A model generated the notes under the pieces. That model saw nothing but the letters and a program-made list of their open reading frames with translations, did no database searches and was not told where the DNA came from. A stretch of 64,000 nt of DNA from the NCBI RefSeq assembly GCF_039522585.1, contig NZ_BAAADR010000001.1. One strand, given 5' to 3'. Below are positions 34,192 through 43,619 of the stretch, piece by piece. Source of the DNA: Bisbaumannia salifodinae (GTDB lineage: Bacteria > Pseudomonadota > Gammaproteobacteria > Pseudomonadales > Halomonadaceae). The translations under genes were made by a program, and so were the position numbers. Every line of letters begins with the position of its first letter. Within the stretch, counting starts at the first letter, position 1.

Positions 34192-34292
34192 GGGAATACT
34201 CGACGCAAGTCATGTACGAGTATTCTACTCAACCTATCCCCTGCCACCAAGGGAGTCGGCAGGGCCCGAGTCGTCTCGGGCCCCGTCAGGAG

Positions 34293-35522
34293 TTAATTAA
34301 AGAAGCCGCTGATAAACTGGCGAATGGTATCCAGCAGGCGCTTGAAGAGCCCGCCCTGCTCCACCGGTTCCAGGGCCACCAGGGGGCGCTCGGCCACCAC
34401 CTCCTCGCCCAGCACCACCTGCAGGGTGCCCAGGGTCTCGCCGGCGGCCACCGGCGCATTGATGGCATCGGGCAGGCTCAGGCGTGCATTGAGTCCGTCG
34501 TTACGCGACCGGGGCACGGTGGCCCACAGCGCCTCAGCGACGCCCAGGCGCAGCTCGTCCACCTCGCCGCCCCAGATACGCGGGGTGGCGATGGTCTCCC
34601 CCTCGTCGTAGACCTCGAGGGTCTCGTAATAGCGGAAGCCGTAGCTGAGCAGCTTCTGGGTCTCCTGGGCCCGGGCCTCCTCGGAGTCGGTGCCCATCAC
34701 CACCGAGATCAGCCGCATGCCATCGCGCTCGGCGGAGGCCACCAGGCAGTAGCCGGCCTCGTTGGTATGGCCGGTCTTGAGGCCATCCACGGAGCTATCG
34801 CGCCACAGCAGGCGGTTGCGGTTGGGCTGGCGAATATCGTTATAGGTGAAGTAGCGCTCGGCGTAGATGGCATAGTGCTCGGGGTAATCGTCGATGATAT
34901 GCCGCGACAGGGTCGCCATGTCCCGGGCCGAGGAGTAGTGATCGGCGTCCGGCAGGCCGGTGGGGTTGACGAAGTTGGTGTCGTGCATGCCCAGGCGGGT
35001 GGCATGCTGGTTCATCAGGTCGGCGAAGGGACGCTCGCCGCCGGCCAGATGCTCGGCCACCGCCACGCTGGCATCGTTGCCGGACTGGATGATGATGCCG
35101 TAGAGCAGGTCGTGGATGGAGACCTGGGTATCGACCTCGACGAACATCTTGGAGCCCCCGGTACGCCAGGCGTGCTCGCTGATGGTCACCATGTCTTCCA
35201 TGGCGATATTGCCACGATCCAGCTCCCGCTCCACCAGGTAGGCGGTCATCAGCTTGGTGAGGCTGGCCGGCGGCAGGCGTTCGTCGGCATTGTGTTCCGC
35301 CAGCACCTCGCCGCTATTGGCATCCATCAGGATCCAGGAACTGGCGGCCAGCTGGGGCGGCGCCGGTATCATCGTCTGAGGGGCAGGGGCGGGAGCGGGC
35401 TGCTGCGCCTGGGCCGCCAGGCTCAGGGCGGCGACACAGAGCAACAGGGTGCCGAGCAGGCGCCGCAGCGGCGAACGGAAGGACAGCTGGCTCATAACGC
35501 GGTATCTCATCGAAGGATGCAT
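34293..35522 (-). CDS. dacA: D-alanyl-D-alanine carboxypeptidase (PBP5/6 type)
   Basis: 409 residues. A signal peptide (ending AAQAQQ) precedes a peptidase S11 domain with all three active-site motifs: SLTK (about 88), SGN (about 148) and KTG (about 249). A C-terminal beta-sandwich domain follows, and the protein ends in an amphipathic anchor (GLFKRLLDTIRQFISGFF). It trims the terminal D-Ala of pentapeptide stems in the periplasm. The start is uncertain: ATGs at 35522, 35510 and 35495 are in frame and none has a good ribosome site. In Pseudomonas the orthologue in this position is called dacC. Confidence 0.93.
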   Translation of the reverse strand: MHPSMRYRVMSQLSFRSPLRRLLGTLLLCVAALSLAAQAQQPAPAPAPQTMIPAPPQLAASSWILMDANSGEVLAEHNADERLPPASLTKLMTAYLVERELDRGNIAMEDMVTISEHAWRTGGSKMFVEVDTQVSIHDLLYGIIIQSGNDASVAVAEHLAGGERPFADLMNQHATRLGMHDTNFVNPTGLPDADHYSSARDMATLSRHIIDDYPEHYAIYAERYFTYNDIRQPNRNRLLWRDSSVDGLKTGHTNEAGYCLVASAERDGMRLISVVMGTDSEEARAQETQKLLSYGFRYYETLEVYDEGETIATPRIWGGEVDELRLGVAEALWATVPRSRNDGLNARLSLPDAINAPVAAGETLGTLQVVLGEEVVAERPLVALEPVEQGGLFKRLLDTIRQFISGFFN

Positions 35523-35534
35523 GGGGGAAAATCG

Positions 35535-36527
35535 TTACTCTTGGCGAATCAACAGGGTCTGGGCGAAGCCGGCCCGGCGCAGGGCATCACGCAGGGGATC
35601 GAGGCGTCCGGCATCCGCCACCGGCCCCACCTGGACCCGATGGATCCCGGCCCGACTCTCCACCCGCACCGGGTGCCCCAGCTCGGCCTCCAGGCGCGAC
35701 TTGAGCTCCTCGGCATTGCCCGCCGAGCCGAGCGCGGCCACCTGCAGAAACAGGGGATCGTCGGCGGCCTCGGCCTGGCCTCCGGAGGGGGCTTCGCTTG
35801 CCATGGCACGCTCGACGGGCGCGGCCACCTGGTCCCGCTCGGTCGGGCCGCGTTCGGTCGAGCCGCGTTCGGTCGGGCCGCGTTCGGCCGGGCCGCTCTC
35901 GCTTGGCGCCGCCCGAGGCGCGGTGGTACGACCATTCTCGGCCAGCCAGGTTTCGGGGTCGATGGCCTCCACCGTGACCCGGCCGGTGCCGGCATCGAGG
36001 ATCCCCAGGCGCGCCGCGGCGGCATAGGAGAGATCGATCTCGCGATCCTCATGGAAGGGCCCACGATCATTGACCCGCACGATCACCGAGCGACCATTGT
36101 CCTGGCTGGTGACCCGGGCATAGGTGGGCAGCGGCAGCGAGCGGTGGGCGGCACTCATCTTGTACATGTCGTAGATTTCGCCATTGGAAGTGGCGTAACC
36201 GTGGAACTTCTCGCCATACCAGGAAGCGATGCCGGCGCCTCGATAGCCCCGCGCATCATCCAGCACCCGGTAGCTCTGCCCCCAGACCTGATAGGGCGAA
36301 CGGTTGCCGCCCCGGGAACGCGGCTCGATACGCGGCACCGCATCCGGCACATTGGAAACATCGGGGGGCAGCTCCGGGTAGGCGTCGCTGGCCCGTGCAT
36401 AGCGGCCGGTGGCGGTTTCGGTGGCGTCCCCCGTCTCGGCGCGAGGCGCGGGCGCGCTGCCGCCGCCACTGGCACAGCCGGCCAGCAGCATCACCACGGC
36501 CATCAGGCCCAGGAAGGGTGTCTTCAT
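35535..36527 (-). CDS. rlpA: Septal ring lytic transglycosylase RlpA
   Basis: 330 residues. A lipobox (LLAGC) at the start is followed by the double-psi beta-barrel domain (GIASWYGEKFHGYATSNGE, with the catalytic Asp region VNDRGPFHEDREIDLS). A low-complexity linker leads to a C-terminal SPOR domain (FLQVAALGSAGNAEELKSRL) that binds denuded peptidoglycan at the septum. The linker holds four 5-residue units (GPAER, GPTER, GSTER, GPTER). It overlaps mltB by ATGA. Together with mltB and dac it forms a peptidoglycan-remodelling group. Confidence 0.94.
   Translation of the reverse strand: MKTPFLGLMAVVMLLAGCASGGGSAPAPRAETGDATETATGRYARASDAYPELPPDVSNVPDAVPRIEPRSRGGNRSPYQVWGQSYRVLDDARGYRGAGIASWYGEKFHGYATSNGEIYDMYKMSAAHRSLPLPTYARVTSQDNGRSVIVRVNDRGPFHEDREIDLSYAAAARLGILDAGTGRVTVEAIDPETWLAENGRTTAPRAAPSESGPAERGPTERGSTERGPTERDQVAAPVERAMASEAPSGGQAEAADDPLFLQVAALGSAGNAEELKSRLEAELGHPVRVESRAGIHRVQVGPVADAGRLDPLRDALRRAGFAQTLLIRQE
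35835..35894 (-). repeat. Four 15-bp tandem units in the rlpA linker
   Basis: Near-identical 15-base units encode GPTER-type pentapeptides in the linker between the barrel and SPOR domains. Copy-number change would alter linker length in frame. Confidence 0.85.
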
Positions 36528-37546
36528 GCCTCCTCCTCCCGGGCCGCGGCGATGGCCTCGGCCAGCTCGGTGACCGCCATGGCATAGAGATGACTATGGT
36601 TGTAGCGGGTAATCACGTAGAAGTTATGCTGACCCAGGCGGTAGCGATAGTGCGTATCGCCGGCGTCATCCAGGGTGTCCAGGGCCAGGGGAATCACCCG
36701 GGCGTCATCGTCGAGGGCACCATCCAGCGGCTCGATCCCCTCGGCTGCCAGGCTGGCCAGGCCGGCATAGGGAGGCCGGGTCTGATTGAAGTCGATGCCG
36801 TCGGGGAGCGAGTCCGGCCCCCGGGCTTCGCTATAGATCGTTCCGCCCGGGCGCCAGCGGTGCTCGGCGAAGTAGTTGCCGACGCTGCCGATGGCATCCA
36901 CCGGATTGAACCAGAGATCACGCAGCCCATCGCCGTCGAAATCCACCGCATAGGCGCGATAGCTGGTGGGAATAAACTGGGGGTAGCCCATGGCGCCAGC
37001 ATAGGAGCCCTGCATCTCGCCGGGCTCGACGCCCTGCTCGAAGGTGATCTCCAGGAAGGCGGCCAGCTCGCCGCGGAAGAAGTCGCCCCGCCGCGGATGA
37101 TGGAAGGCCAGGGTCGCCAGGGAGTCGAGCACCCGATGGCGCCCCTTGAACTGCCCGAAGCGAGTCTCGACCCCGATGATGGCGGCGATGATCTCCGGGG
37201 GCACGCCGAACGCCGCCTCGGCACGCTCGAAGGCATCGGCATGGGCGGCGATAAAGTCGACCCCCTCGGCCACCCGCTCCGGCTGCATGAAGATGGCGCG
37301 GTACTCGTCCCAGCGCAGGCGACGCTCGGCGGCGCCGGCCATGGCATCCAGCACGCCCTGCTGGAAGACCGCTCCCCGCAGTTGCTCGCTTGACCAGGCG
37401 GCGGGAATCTCCCGGGCCGCCAGCTCCTCTACCAGGGCCGCCACGCCCTGATGGGCCGCCGGATCGAAGTCGGCGGCCTGGGCCGGCAACATCATTCCCA
37501 ATCCCAGGCTCAGCAGCCAGGCCGAGCCGGCTCTCACTCGCGTCAT
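36524..37546 (-). CDS. mltB: Lytic murein transglycosylase B
   Basis: 340 residues with a signal peptide (ending AQA) but no lipobox, so the enzyme is probably soluble and periplasmic, unlike E. coli MltB. The transglycosylase core is clear: EIIAAIIGVETRFGQFKGRH holds the catalytic Glu, followed by FLEITFEQG, GSYAGAMGYPQFIPTSY and FNPVDAIGSVGNYF. It cleaves the glycan strand with formation of an anhydro-muramyl end. Its stop overlaps the rlpA start; the rodA gene lies 28 bases upstream on the same strand. Confidence 0.94.
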   Translation of the reverse strand: MTRVRAGSAWLLSLGLGMMLPAQAADFDPAAHQGVAALVEELAAREIPAAWSSEQLRGAVFQQGVLDAMAGAAERRLRWDEYRAIFMQPERVAEGVDFIAAHADAFERAEAAFGVPPEIIAAIIGVETRFGQFKGRHRVLDSLATLAFHHPRRGDFFRGELAAFLEITFEQGVEPGEMQGSYAGAMGYPQFIPTSYRAYAVDFDGDGLRDLWFNPVDAIGSVGNYFAEHRWRPGGTIYSEARGPDSLPDGIDFNQTRPPYAGLASLAAEGIEPLDGALDDDARVIPLALDTLDDAGDTHYRYRLGQHNFYVITRYNHSHLYAMAVTELAEAIAAAREEEA

Positions 37547-37574
37547 CGTCTCTCCTCTCCCTGGTATGCCATCG

Positions 37575-38735
37575 CTATCTTGGCAGCAGCCGCCGGTGGG
37601 CCTGAATGGCCATGAGAATACCGAAACCGGCCATCAAGGTCACGCTGGAGGTGCCGCCATAGCTGACCAGCGGCAGCGGCACCCCGACCACCGGCAGGAT
37701 CCCGCTGACCATGCCCACATTGACGAAGAGGTAGATGAAGAAGGTCAGCACGATACTCCCGGCCAGCAATCGCCCGAAGCTGTCCTGGGCGGTGTTGGCC
37801 AGCCACAGGCCGCGCCCGATGATCAATAGGTAGAGCGCCAGCACCGCCAGCATGCCCACCAGGCCGAACTCCTCGCCCAGCACGGCGACGATGAAGTCGG
37901 TATGGCGCTCGGGCAGGAACTCCAGCTGCGACTGGGTGCCCTGCAGCCAGCCCTTGCCGGTGAGACCACCGCTGCCGATGGCGGTGGTCGACTGGATGAT
38001 GTTCCAGCCCGCCCCCAGGGGGTCGCTCTCGGGGTTGAGGAAGGTCAACACGCGCTGACGCTGGTAGTTGTGCATGTTCATCCACAGCAGCGGCAGGGCC
38101 GCCGCGACCAGGGCCCCCATGGCCAGGATAAAGCGCCAGGAGAGTCCCGCCAGCAGGATCACGAAGACCCCGGAGCAGGCCACCAACAGGGAGGTACCCA
38201 GGTCCGGCTGGCGGGCGATCAACAGCACCGGCAGCCCCAGCAACACGCCACACACCAGCAGGTCCTGCCAGCGCGGCGGCAGCGGGCGCCGGCACAGGTA
38301 GGCGGCCACCATCATCGGCATGGCCAGCTTCATCAGCTCCGACGGCTGGAAGCGCATCACCCCGGGAATCTCCAGCCAGCGCTGGGCCCCCATGCCCACG
38401 TCGCCCATGATCTCCACGGCGAGCAGCATCAGGACCCCGCCCCCATAGACCAGGGGCGCCCAGCGCATCAGGCTGGCCGGTGACAGGCGGGCCAAGACCA
38501 GCATCACCACCAGGGCAACGGCGAAGCGGGTCGCCTGGGCCTGGACCACCGGCAGGCGCTGCCCGCTGGCGCTGTAGAGCACCAGCAGCCCCCCGCCCAT
38601 CAGCACCAGCAGCAGCGCCAGCAGCCAGGGGTCCAGGCGCAGCCGTGTCCATAGCGACTTGCGCCGCGAGATACCGCTTTGCGGGGGGCGCACCGGGCGG
38701 GCGCGCCAGGGGGCTAGCTGTTCCAATCGAGTCAT
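37575..38735 (-). CDS. rodA: Rod-shape SEDS glycosyltransferase RodA
   Basis: 386 residues with ten or so transmembrane helices. SEDS hallmarks: GAQRWLEIPGVMRFQPSELM, IARQPDLGTSLLV, ERHTDFIVAVLGEEFG and the C-terminal GVPLPLVSYGGTSSVT. RodA polymerises glycan strands in the elongasome together with PBP2, encoded one base upstream (mrdA stop at 38737). A long alternative frame on the same strand (37543-38652) is an artefact of GC bias. RodA is transcribed as part of the mrdA-rodA-mltB-rlpA run. Confidence 0.95.
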   Translation of the reverse strand: MTRLEQLAPWRARPVRPPQSGISRRKSLWTRLRLDPWLLALLLVLMGGGLLVLYSASGQRLPVVQAQATRFAVALVVMLVLARLSPASLMRWAPLVYGGGVLMLLAVEIMGDVGMGAQRWLEIPGVMRFQPSELMKLAMPMMVAAYLCRRPLPPRWQDLLVCGVLLGLPVLLIARQPDLGTSLLVACSGVFVILLAGLSWRFILAMGALVAAALPLLWMNMHNYQRQRVLTFLNPESDPLGAGWNIIQSTTAIGSGGLTGKGWLQGTQSQLEFLPERHTDFIVAVLGEEFGLVGMLAVLALYLLIIGRGLWLANTAQDSFGRLLAGSIVLTFFIYLFVNVGMVSGILPVVGVPLPLVSYGGTSSVTLMAGFGILMAIQAHRRLLPR

Positions 38736-38736
38736 C

Positions 38737-40638
38737 TCAGTTTCCCGCCACCGTGCCGTCGTCGCTTTCGATGCGCTCGCGCAACTCGTCCACCTCCGGC
38801 GCCTCCTCCTCGAGCAACCAGGCGTCGGTCATGGCCCGGGCCAGGTGTGCCGCATGGGTACTGCCGCCGCCGGCATTCTCGACGATCACCGACACCGCGA
38901 TGCGGGGATCCTCCAGGGGGGCGAAGGCCATGAAGAGGGCATGATCGCGCAGGCGCTCGGCCAGCTCCTCGGCGTTGTAACGCTGATCCTGACCCAGGGA
39001 GAAGACCTGGGCGGTGCCCGACTTGCCCCCCATGCGGTACTCCAGGCCGACGCCGGTGCGGCGCGCCGTGCCCTCGTGGCCGGTCAACACCTGTTCCATG
39101 CCGGCGAAGACCCGATCCCACCACTGGTCGTTATCCAGGCGTATCGATTCATGATCGGGCGCCATGACCACCGGCTCGTCCCCCACCGCCCGGGCCAGGT
39201 GCGGCGTAACCCACTCGCCGCGGTTGGCCAGCACGGCGGTGGCGGTGGCCAACTGCAGGGGTGTGACCATCCAGTAGCCCTGGCCGATGCCCACCGAGAG
39301 GGTCTCGCCGGGATACCAGGGTTGGTTGAAGCGCCCCCGCTTCCATTCCCGGGAGGGCATCAGGGCGGCGCTCTCGCCGAACACATCGTGCCCTACCCGC
39401 TGGCCGAAGCCAAAGCGACTCATATGGGCATGCAGGCGATCGATACCCAGGTCATGGGCCAGGGTGTAGTAGTAGGTGTTATTGGAAACGGCGAGGGAGC
39501 GTTCCAGGTCGACCCGCCCATGGCCCCAGCGCAGCCAGTTGCGGTAGCGCCGCGTATCGTTGGGCAGCTGGTAGTAACCGGGATCACGCACCACGGTATC
39601 CGGGGTAATCTCCCCCTCCGCCAGCCCGGCCAGGGCCAGGAAGGGCTTGATGGTGGACCCCGGCGGGTACTGGCCGCGAATGGCACGGTTGAACAGCGGC
39701 AGGTCGATATCGTTCTGCAGGGCCCGATAGGAGGCGGCGTCGATGCCGGTGACGAACTGATTGCTGTCGAAGCCCGGGGTGGAGACCATGGCGAGGATCT
39801 CGCCGCTGGCGGGCTCGATGGCAACGATGGAGCCACGGCGGCCGTCGAGCAGCTCATAGGCCAGGGTCTGCAGCTCCTTGTCCAGGGTCAGGGTGAGGTT
39901 CTGTCCCGGCACCGGGTCGCTGCGTCCCAGCTCCCGCAACACGCGCCCGCGGGCGTTGGTCTCCACCTGACGCAGCCCCGCCTGGCCATGCAGCAGGTTC
40001 TCGTACTGGCGCTCCACCCCGGTCTTGCCGATGAAGTGGGTGCCGGCGTAGTTGCCGGCATCCAGGGTCTCCAGCTCTTCGGCATTGATGCGCCCCACAT
40101 AGCCCAGGGCGTGGGCCATGATCTCGGCATCCGGGTAGTAGCGCAGCAGCTGCGCCTCCACCTCGACACCGGGCAGGCGATGGCGGTTGACCGCCAGGCG
40201 GGCGATCTGCGCCTCGTCCAGGTCACTCATCAGCAGCGCCGGCTGGAAGGGGCGCTGGCGCTGCCGGGAGCGCTCGCGGAAGGCCTCCACCTCATCCTCC
40301 GGCAGCTCGAGCAGTTCCACCAGCAGCGTCAGGGTGGCGTCCAGGTCCTCGACTCGCTCCCGCACCAGGGTCAGGTTATAGGTGGGGCGGTTCTCGGCCA
40401 GCAGCACGCCGTTGCGGTCATAGATCAGCCCCCGGGTCGGGGGCAGCGGCTCGACCCGCACCCGGTTCTTCTCCGAGCGGGTGATATAGACCTCGTGCTG
40501 CACCACCTGCAGGTAGGCCAGGCGGCCCATCAGGGTGGCGGTCAGGGCCACCACCAAGAACGCCGCCAGCAGCGAGCGCCAGCGGAAGATGCGCACTTCC
40601 TGTTCGGGGTTCTTCAGCGCCTGGCGGGAGTTACGCAT
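38737..40638 (-). CDS. mrdA: Penicillin-binding protein 2 (peptidoglycan transpeptidase)
   Basis: 633 residues. A cytoplasmic N-terminus and one membrane anchor (SLLAAFLVVALTATLMGRLA) precede a pedestal domain (RGLIYDRNGVLLAENRPTYN) and the class B transpeptidase domain. Active-site motifs: STIK in YPPGSTIKPFLAL (about 329), SNN in AVSNNTYYY and KSGTAQ (about 538). It crosslinks peptidoglycan during elongation, with RodA as glycosyltransferase partner. Gene order rsfS-rlmH-mrdA-rodA is the common gammaproteobacterial one. Confidence 0.96.
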   Translation of the reverse strand: MRNSRQALKNPEQEVRIFRWRSLLAAFLVVALTATLMGRLAYLQVVQHEVYITRSEKNRVRVEPLPPTRGLIYDRNGVLLAENRPTYNLTLVRERVEDLDATLTLLVELLELPEDEVEAFRERSRQRQRPFQPALLMSDLDEAQIARLAVNRHRLPGVEVEAQLLRYYPDAEIMAHALGYVGRINAEELETLDAGNYAGTHFIGKTGVERQYENLLHGQAGLRQVETNARGRVLRELGRSDPVPGQNLTLTLDKELQTLAYELLDGRRGSIVAIEPASGEILAMVSTPGFDSNQFVTGIDAASYRALQNDIDLPLFNRAIRGQYPPGSTIKPFLALAGLAEGEITPDTVVRDPGYYQLPNDTRRYRNWLRWGHGRVDLERSLAVSNNTYYYTLAHDLGIDRLHAHMSRFGFGQRVGHDVFGESAALMPSREWKRGRFNQPWYPGETLSVGIGQGYWMVTPLQLATATAVLANRGEWVTPHLARAVGDEPVVMAPDHESIRLDNDQWWDRVFAGMEQVLTGHEGTARRTGVGLEYRMGGKSGTAQVFSLGQDQRYNAEELAERLRDHALFMAFAPLEDPRIAVSVIVENAGGGSTHAAHLARAMTDAWLLEEEAPEVDELRERIESDDGTVAGN

Positions 40639-40665
40639 GGATGTGGCTCGGCGACATGAACTCGC

Positions 40666-41133
40666 TCAACGGTGATAAGGGTGGCCGACCAGCAGGGTCC
40701 AGGCCCGATAGAGTTGCTCGGCGAGCAGGAGTCGCACCAGGGGGTGCGGCAGGGTCAGCGGCGACAGCGACCAGCGCTGATGGGCGCTCGCGGAGAGCCC
40801 CGGCTCCAGGCCATCGGGGCCGCCCACCAGCAGGGCCACGTCACGCCCTTCCAGGCGCCAGTCCTCGGCCTCCCGAGCCAGCTGCTCGGTGCTCCAGGGC
40901 TTGCCGCCCACCTCCAGGGCCACCAGATGCTCGTTGCCCTTGAGGCGTTCGCGGATGCGTTCCGCCTCCTGGGCGATGGCCCGCGCCGGATCGCTGTTCT
41001 TGCCCCGGGTGCCCGGGGCGATCTCGACAATCTCCAGGGCGAAGTCGCGGGGCAGACGCTTGCGATACTCGGCCACCCCGGCCTCCACCCAGGCGGGCAT
41101 GCGATTGCCCACCGCCACTACCTTGATCTTCAC
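40666..41133 (-). CDS. rlmH: 23S rRNA pseudouridine-1915 N3-methyltransferase
   Basis: 155 residues, standard length for the SPOUT family dimer RlmH. It methylates pseudouridine 1915 in helix 69 of 23S rRNA on assembled ribosomes. Signature blocks: MKIKVVAVGNRMPAWVEAGV, KRLPRDFALEIVEI, LVALEVGGKPWSTEQLA, LLVGGPDGLEPGL and the C-terminal LLAEQLYRAWTLLVGHPYHR, which forms the knot and active site. Start overlaps the rsfS stop (ATGA). Confidence 0.96.
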   Translation of the reverse strand: MKIKVVAVGNRMPAWVEAGVAEYRKRLPRDFALEIVEIAPGTRGKNSDPARAIAQEAERIRERLKGNEHLVALEVGGKPWSTEQLAREAEDWRLEGRDVALLVGGPDGLEPGLSASAHQRWSLSPLTLPHPLVRLLLAEQLYRAWTLLVGHPYHR

Positions 41134-41486
41134 ACCGCGCCCCCGCGGCGCTCCCCGTCGGTCGGCAGGTCGGCCCAGAGCCGCTCCAGGTCGTAGAGGC
41201 TGCGGGTCTCCGGCAGCATCACATGCACCACCAGGTCGCCCAGATCCACCAGCACCCAGTCGTCTCCGGCGCGACCCTCGGTGCCCAGGGGCTGAACCCC
41301 GGCGGCCTTGGCCTTCTCCACCACGTTATTGGCCAGCGCCGCCACATGGCGGCTGGAGGTGCCGCTGGCCACCAGCATCAGGTCGGTGACGCTGGTCAGA
41401 TTGGAGACATCCAGCAGGGTGATGTCCTGGGCCTTGAGCTCTTCCAGGGCATCCACCACCAGGGTCTTGAGGGAATCGATATGCAT
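41130..41486 (-). CDS. rsfS: Ribosomal silencing factor RsfS
   Basis: 118 residues from the ATG at 41484-41486, which follows GAGG at 5 bases; the frame is open further upstream but carries no family sequence. It binds ribosomal protein L14 and blocks subunit joining when nutrients are low. Recognisable blocks: LVVDALEELKAQDITLLDV, VTDLMLVASGTSSRHVAALA, GRAGDDWVLVDLGDLVVHVM and a terminal YDLERLWAD. Coupled to rlmH, as is usual. Confidence 0.95.
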   Translation of the reverse strand: MHIDSLKTLVVDALEELKAQDITLLDVSNLTSVTDLMLVASGTSSRHVAALANNVVEKAKAAGVQPLGTEGRAGDDWVLVDLGDLVVHVMLPETRSLYDLERLWADLPTDGERRGGAV

Positions 41487-41523
41487 AGCGCCTCGTATCA
41501 TGGCAGGAGTCGAAAATGCCATT

Positions 41524-42219
41524 CTATCGCGTCTCGCCGCCGGGAGCAGCGTCGTCGCCACGATAGAGGCCGCGGGAGTCGATATGGGCGCGTACCGCCT
41601 CAGGCAGCAAGTAATGTACCGAGCGCCCCTCGGCCAGGCGACGACGAATGCCGGTGGCGGAGATCGCCAAGCGGGTCGGCAGCGACAGGCGCAGCAAGCG
41701 CCCGCGAGGCTCCGCCAGCAGGGCCTCGACGGAGGCCACCTCGCGACCGGCCAGCAGAGACTGGAGGCGGGACGGCAAGGGCGCGCCATGGTCGGGACGC
41801 TCGATCACCACCACATGGGCCTGGGCGAAGAGCCCCTCGGGGTCCCGCCACTCGGCCAAGCGCAGGAAGGCGTCATGGCCCACCGCCATGATCAGCCGGG
41901 CCTGCGCGCCGAGCTCGGCGCGCAGGCTGGCCAGGGTATCCACCGAATAGGAGGGGCCGTCGCGGCGCAGCTCGCGATCGTCGGCCAGCAGCCCCGGCGT
42001 CTCGCCGATCCCCAGGCACAGCATGGCCAGGCGCTCGCGGCTTGAGACCCCGGGAGCGGCGCGGTGGGGGGGCAGATGGGCCGGGATCATATGCACGCGA
42101 TCCAGGCCCAGCACCTCGCGCAGCTCCACGGCACTGCGCAGGTGCCCAAGGTGTACCGGGTCGAAGGTGCCGCCGAGCATGGCCACCGCCGGGGCGCTGG
42201 CCGGAATGCCATCAACCAC
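41524..42219 (-). CDS. nadD: Nicotinate-nucleotide adenylyltransferase
   Basis: 231 residues from a GTG at 42217-42219 that overlaps the 3' end of proA by 8 bases. It joins nicotinate mononucleotide with ATP to form deamido-NAD. Nucleotidyltransferase motifs: AMLGGTFDPVHLGHLRSA (HxGH) and the C-terminal ISATGIRRRLAEG. The active-site helper segment MIPAHLPPHR is present too. A short N-terminal extension before the first strand is common. Possibly co-expressed with proA, though the GTG start suggests a lower level. Confidence 0.94.
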   Translation of the reverse strand: MVDGIPASAPAVAMLGGTFDPVHLGHLRSAVELREVLGLDRVHMIPAHLPPHRAAPGVSSRERLAMLCLGIGETPGLLADDRELRRDGPSYSVDTLASLRAELGAQARLIMAVGHDAFLRLAEWRDPEGLFAQAHVVVIERPDHGAPLPSRLQSLLAGREVASVEALLAEPRGRLLRLSLPTRLAISATGIRRRLAEGRSVHYLLPEAVRAHIDSRGLYRGDDAAPGGETR

Positions 42220-43522
42220 GGGTATGGCCGTCCCCCAGCACCACGTACTTGCGGGTCGTCAGTCCCTCCAGCCCCACCGGGCCACGGGCATGCAGCTTGT
42301 CGGTGGAGATGCCGATCTCCGCGCCCAGGCCATACTCGAAGCCATCGGCGAAGCGGGTGGAGGCATTGACCATCACCGAACTGGAGTCCACCTCGGCGAG
42401 GAAGCGCCGCGCCAGGCCGTAATTCTCGGTGACGATGGCGTCGGTGTGGTGGGAACCGTAGCGGTCGATATGCGCCATGGCGGCGTCGACGCCGTCCACC
42501 ACGCGGATCGCCAGGACCGGCGCCAGGTACTCGGCGGCCCAATCGGCTTCCTCGGCCACTCCCAGTTCGGCGACGATGGCGCGGCTGCGCTCGCAGCCGC
42601 GCAGCTCCACGCCATGCTCGGCATAGGCGGCCACCAGCCTGGGCAGCAGGGCCTCGGCGATGGGCGCATCCAGCAGCAGGGTCTCCATGGTGTTGCAGGT
42701 GCCGTAGCGCTGGGTCTTGGCATTGACGGCGATGGCCAGGGCCTTGTCGAGGTCGGCGCTGGTATCCACATAGACATGGCAGACGCCATCCAGGTGCTTG
42801 ATCACCGGCACCCGCGCCTCGGCGGAGATGCGCGCGATCAGCGACTTGCCACCGCGGGGAATGATCACGTCGACGAACTCCGGCATGGCGATCAGGCGGC
42901 CCACGGCGGCACGGTCGGTGGTGGCCACCACCTGCACCGCGGCGGCCGGCAGCCCCGCCTCGGCGAGGCCGTCACGGATGCAGGCGGCGATGGCGGCATT
43001 GCTGTCGCGGGCCTCGGAGCCGCCGCGCAGGATGCAGGCATTGCCCGACTTGAGGCACAGGCTGGCCGCTTCCACCGTGACGTTGGGCCGCGATTCGTAG
43101 ATGATACCGATCACCCCCAGGGGGACCCGCATCTGCCCCACCTGGATGCCGCTGGGGCGGGCGCGCAGGCCATCGATCTCGCCCACCGGGTCGGGCAGGG
43201 TCGCGACCTGCTCCAGGCCCTCGATCATGGCGTCCAGGCGGGCCTCATTCAGGGCCAGACGATCGAGCAGGGCCGTATCCAGGCCATTCTCGCGCCCCCG
43301 GGCCAGGTCGCGGGCATTGGCCTCGAGCAGGCCGGCCCGGGCCGCCTCGAGATGACGGGCGATGGCCCGCAGGGCGGCATTCTTGCGTCCGGTGGGCTCG
43401 CTGCGCATCCGGGTGGCGGCCTGGCGGGCGGCCTGACCGAGTTCGGTCATGTAGGCGTCGACATCGGTGATCCCGGCGTCGATCGCAGGTTCTTCGTTGA
43501 CCTGGGGGACGTGACGTGACAT
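42212..43522 (-). CDS. proA: Gamma-glutamyl phosphate reductase
   Basis: 436 residues from ATG 43520-43522; GAGGAG lies 12 bases upstream, rather far, and the Met at 43450 would give 412 residues, closer to the usual 415-420. It reduces gamma-glutamyl phosphate to glutamate semialdehyde in proline synthesis. Aldehyde dehydrogenase-fold landmarks: PLGVIGIIYESRPNVTVEAA, GNACILRGGSEA, PRGGKSLIARI, the catalytic Cys in RYGTCNTMETLL and GLGAEIGISTDKLHARGPVG. Proline is a compatible solute, fitting a halophile, but nothing here shows salt regulation. Confidence 0.95.
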   Translation of the reverse strand: MSRHVPQVNEEPAIDAGITDVDAYMTELGQAARQAATRMRSEPTGRKNAALRAIARHLEAARAGLLEANARDLARGRENGLDTALLDRLALNEARLDAMIEGLEQVATLPDPVGEIDGLRARPSGIQVGQMRVPLGVIGIIYESRPNVTVEAASLCLKSGNACILRGGSEARDSNAAIAACIRDGLAEAGLPAAAVQVVATTDRAAVGRLIAMPEFVDVIIPRGGKSLIARISAEARVPVIKHLDGVCHVYVDTSADLDKALAIAVNAKTQRYGTCNTMETLLLDAPIAEALLPRLVAAYAEHGVELRGCERSRAIVAELGVAEEADWAAEYLAPVLAIRVVDGVDAAMAHIDRYGSHHTDAIVTENYGLARRFLAEVDSSSVMVNASTRFADGFEYGLGAEIGISTDKLHARGPVGLEGLTTRKYVVLGDGHTRG

Positions 43523-43619
43523 GCCGTAGGGTATCTCCTCAACAGGGGACAAAATAACGACCGCCCGCGGGCCGGCGGCGTTTCGATAATCAGCAAGCAG
43601 GGAACCAATATAAGTCACC

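Noticed and set aside
37543..38652. A long alternative frame on the same strand as rodA
   Set aside because: The rodA frame has SEDS motifs and membrane helices; the other frame is Gly/Pro/Ala-rich with none.
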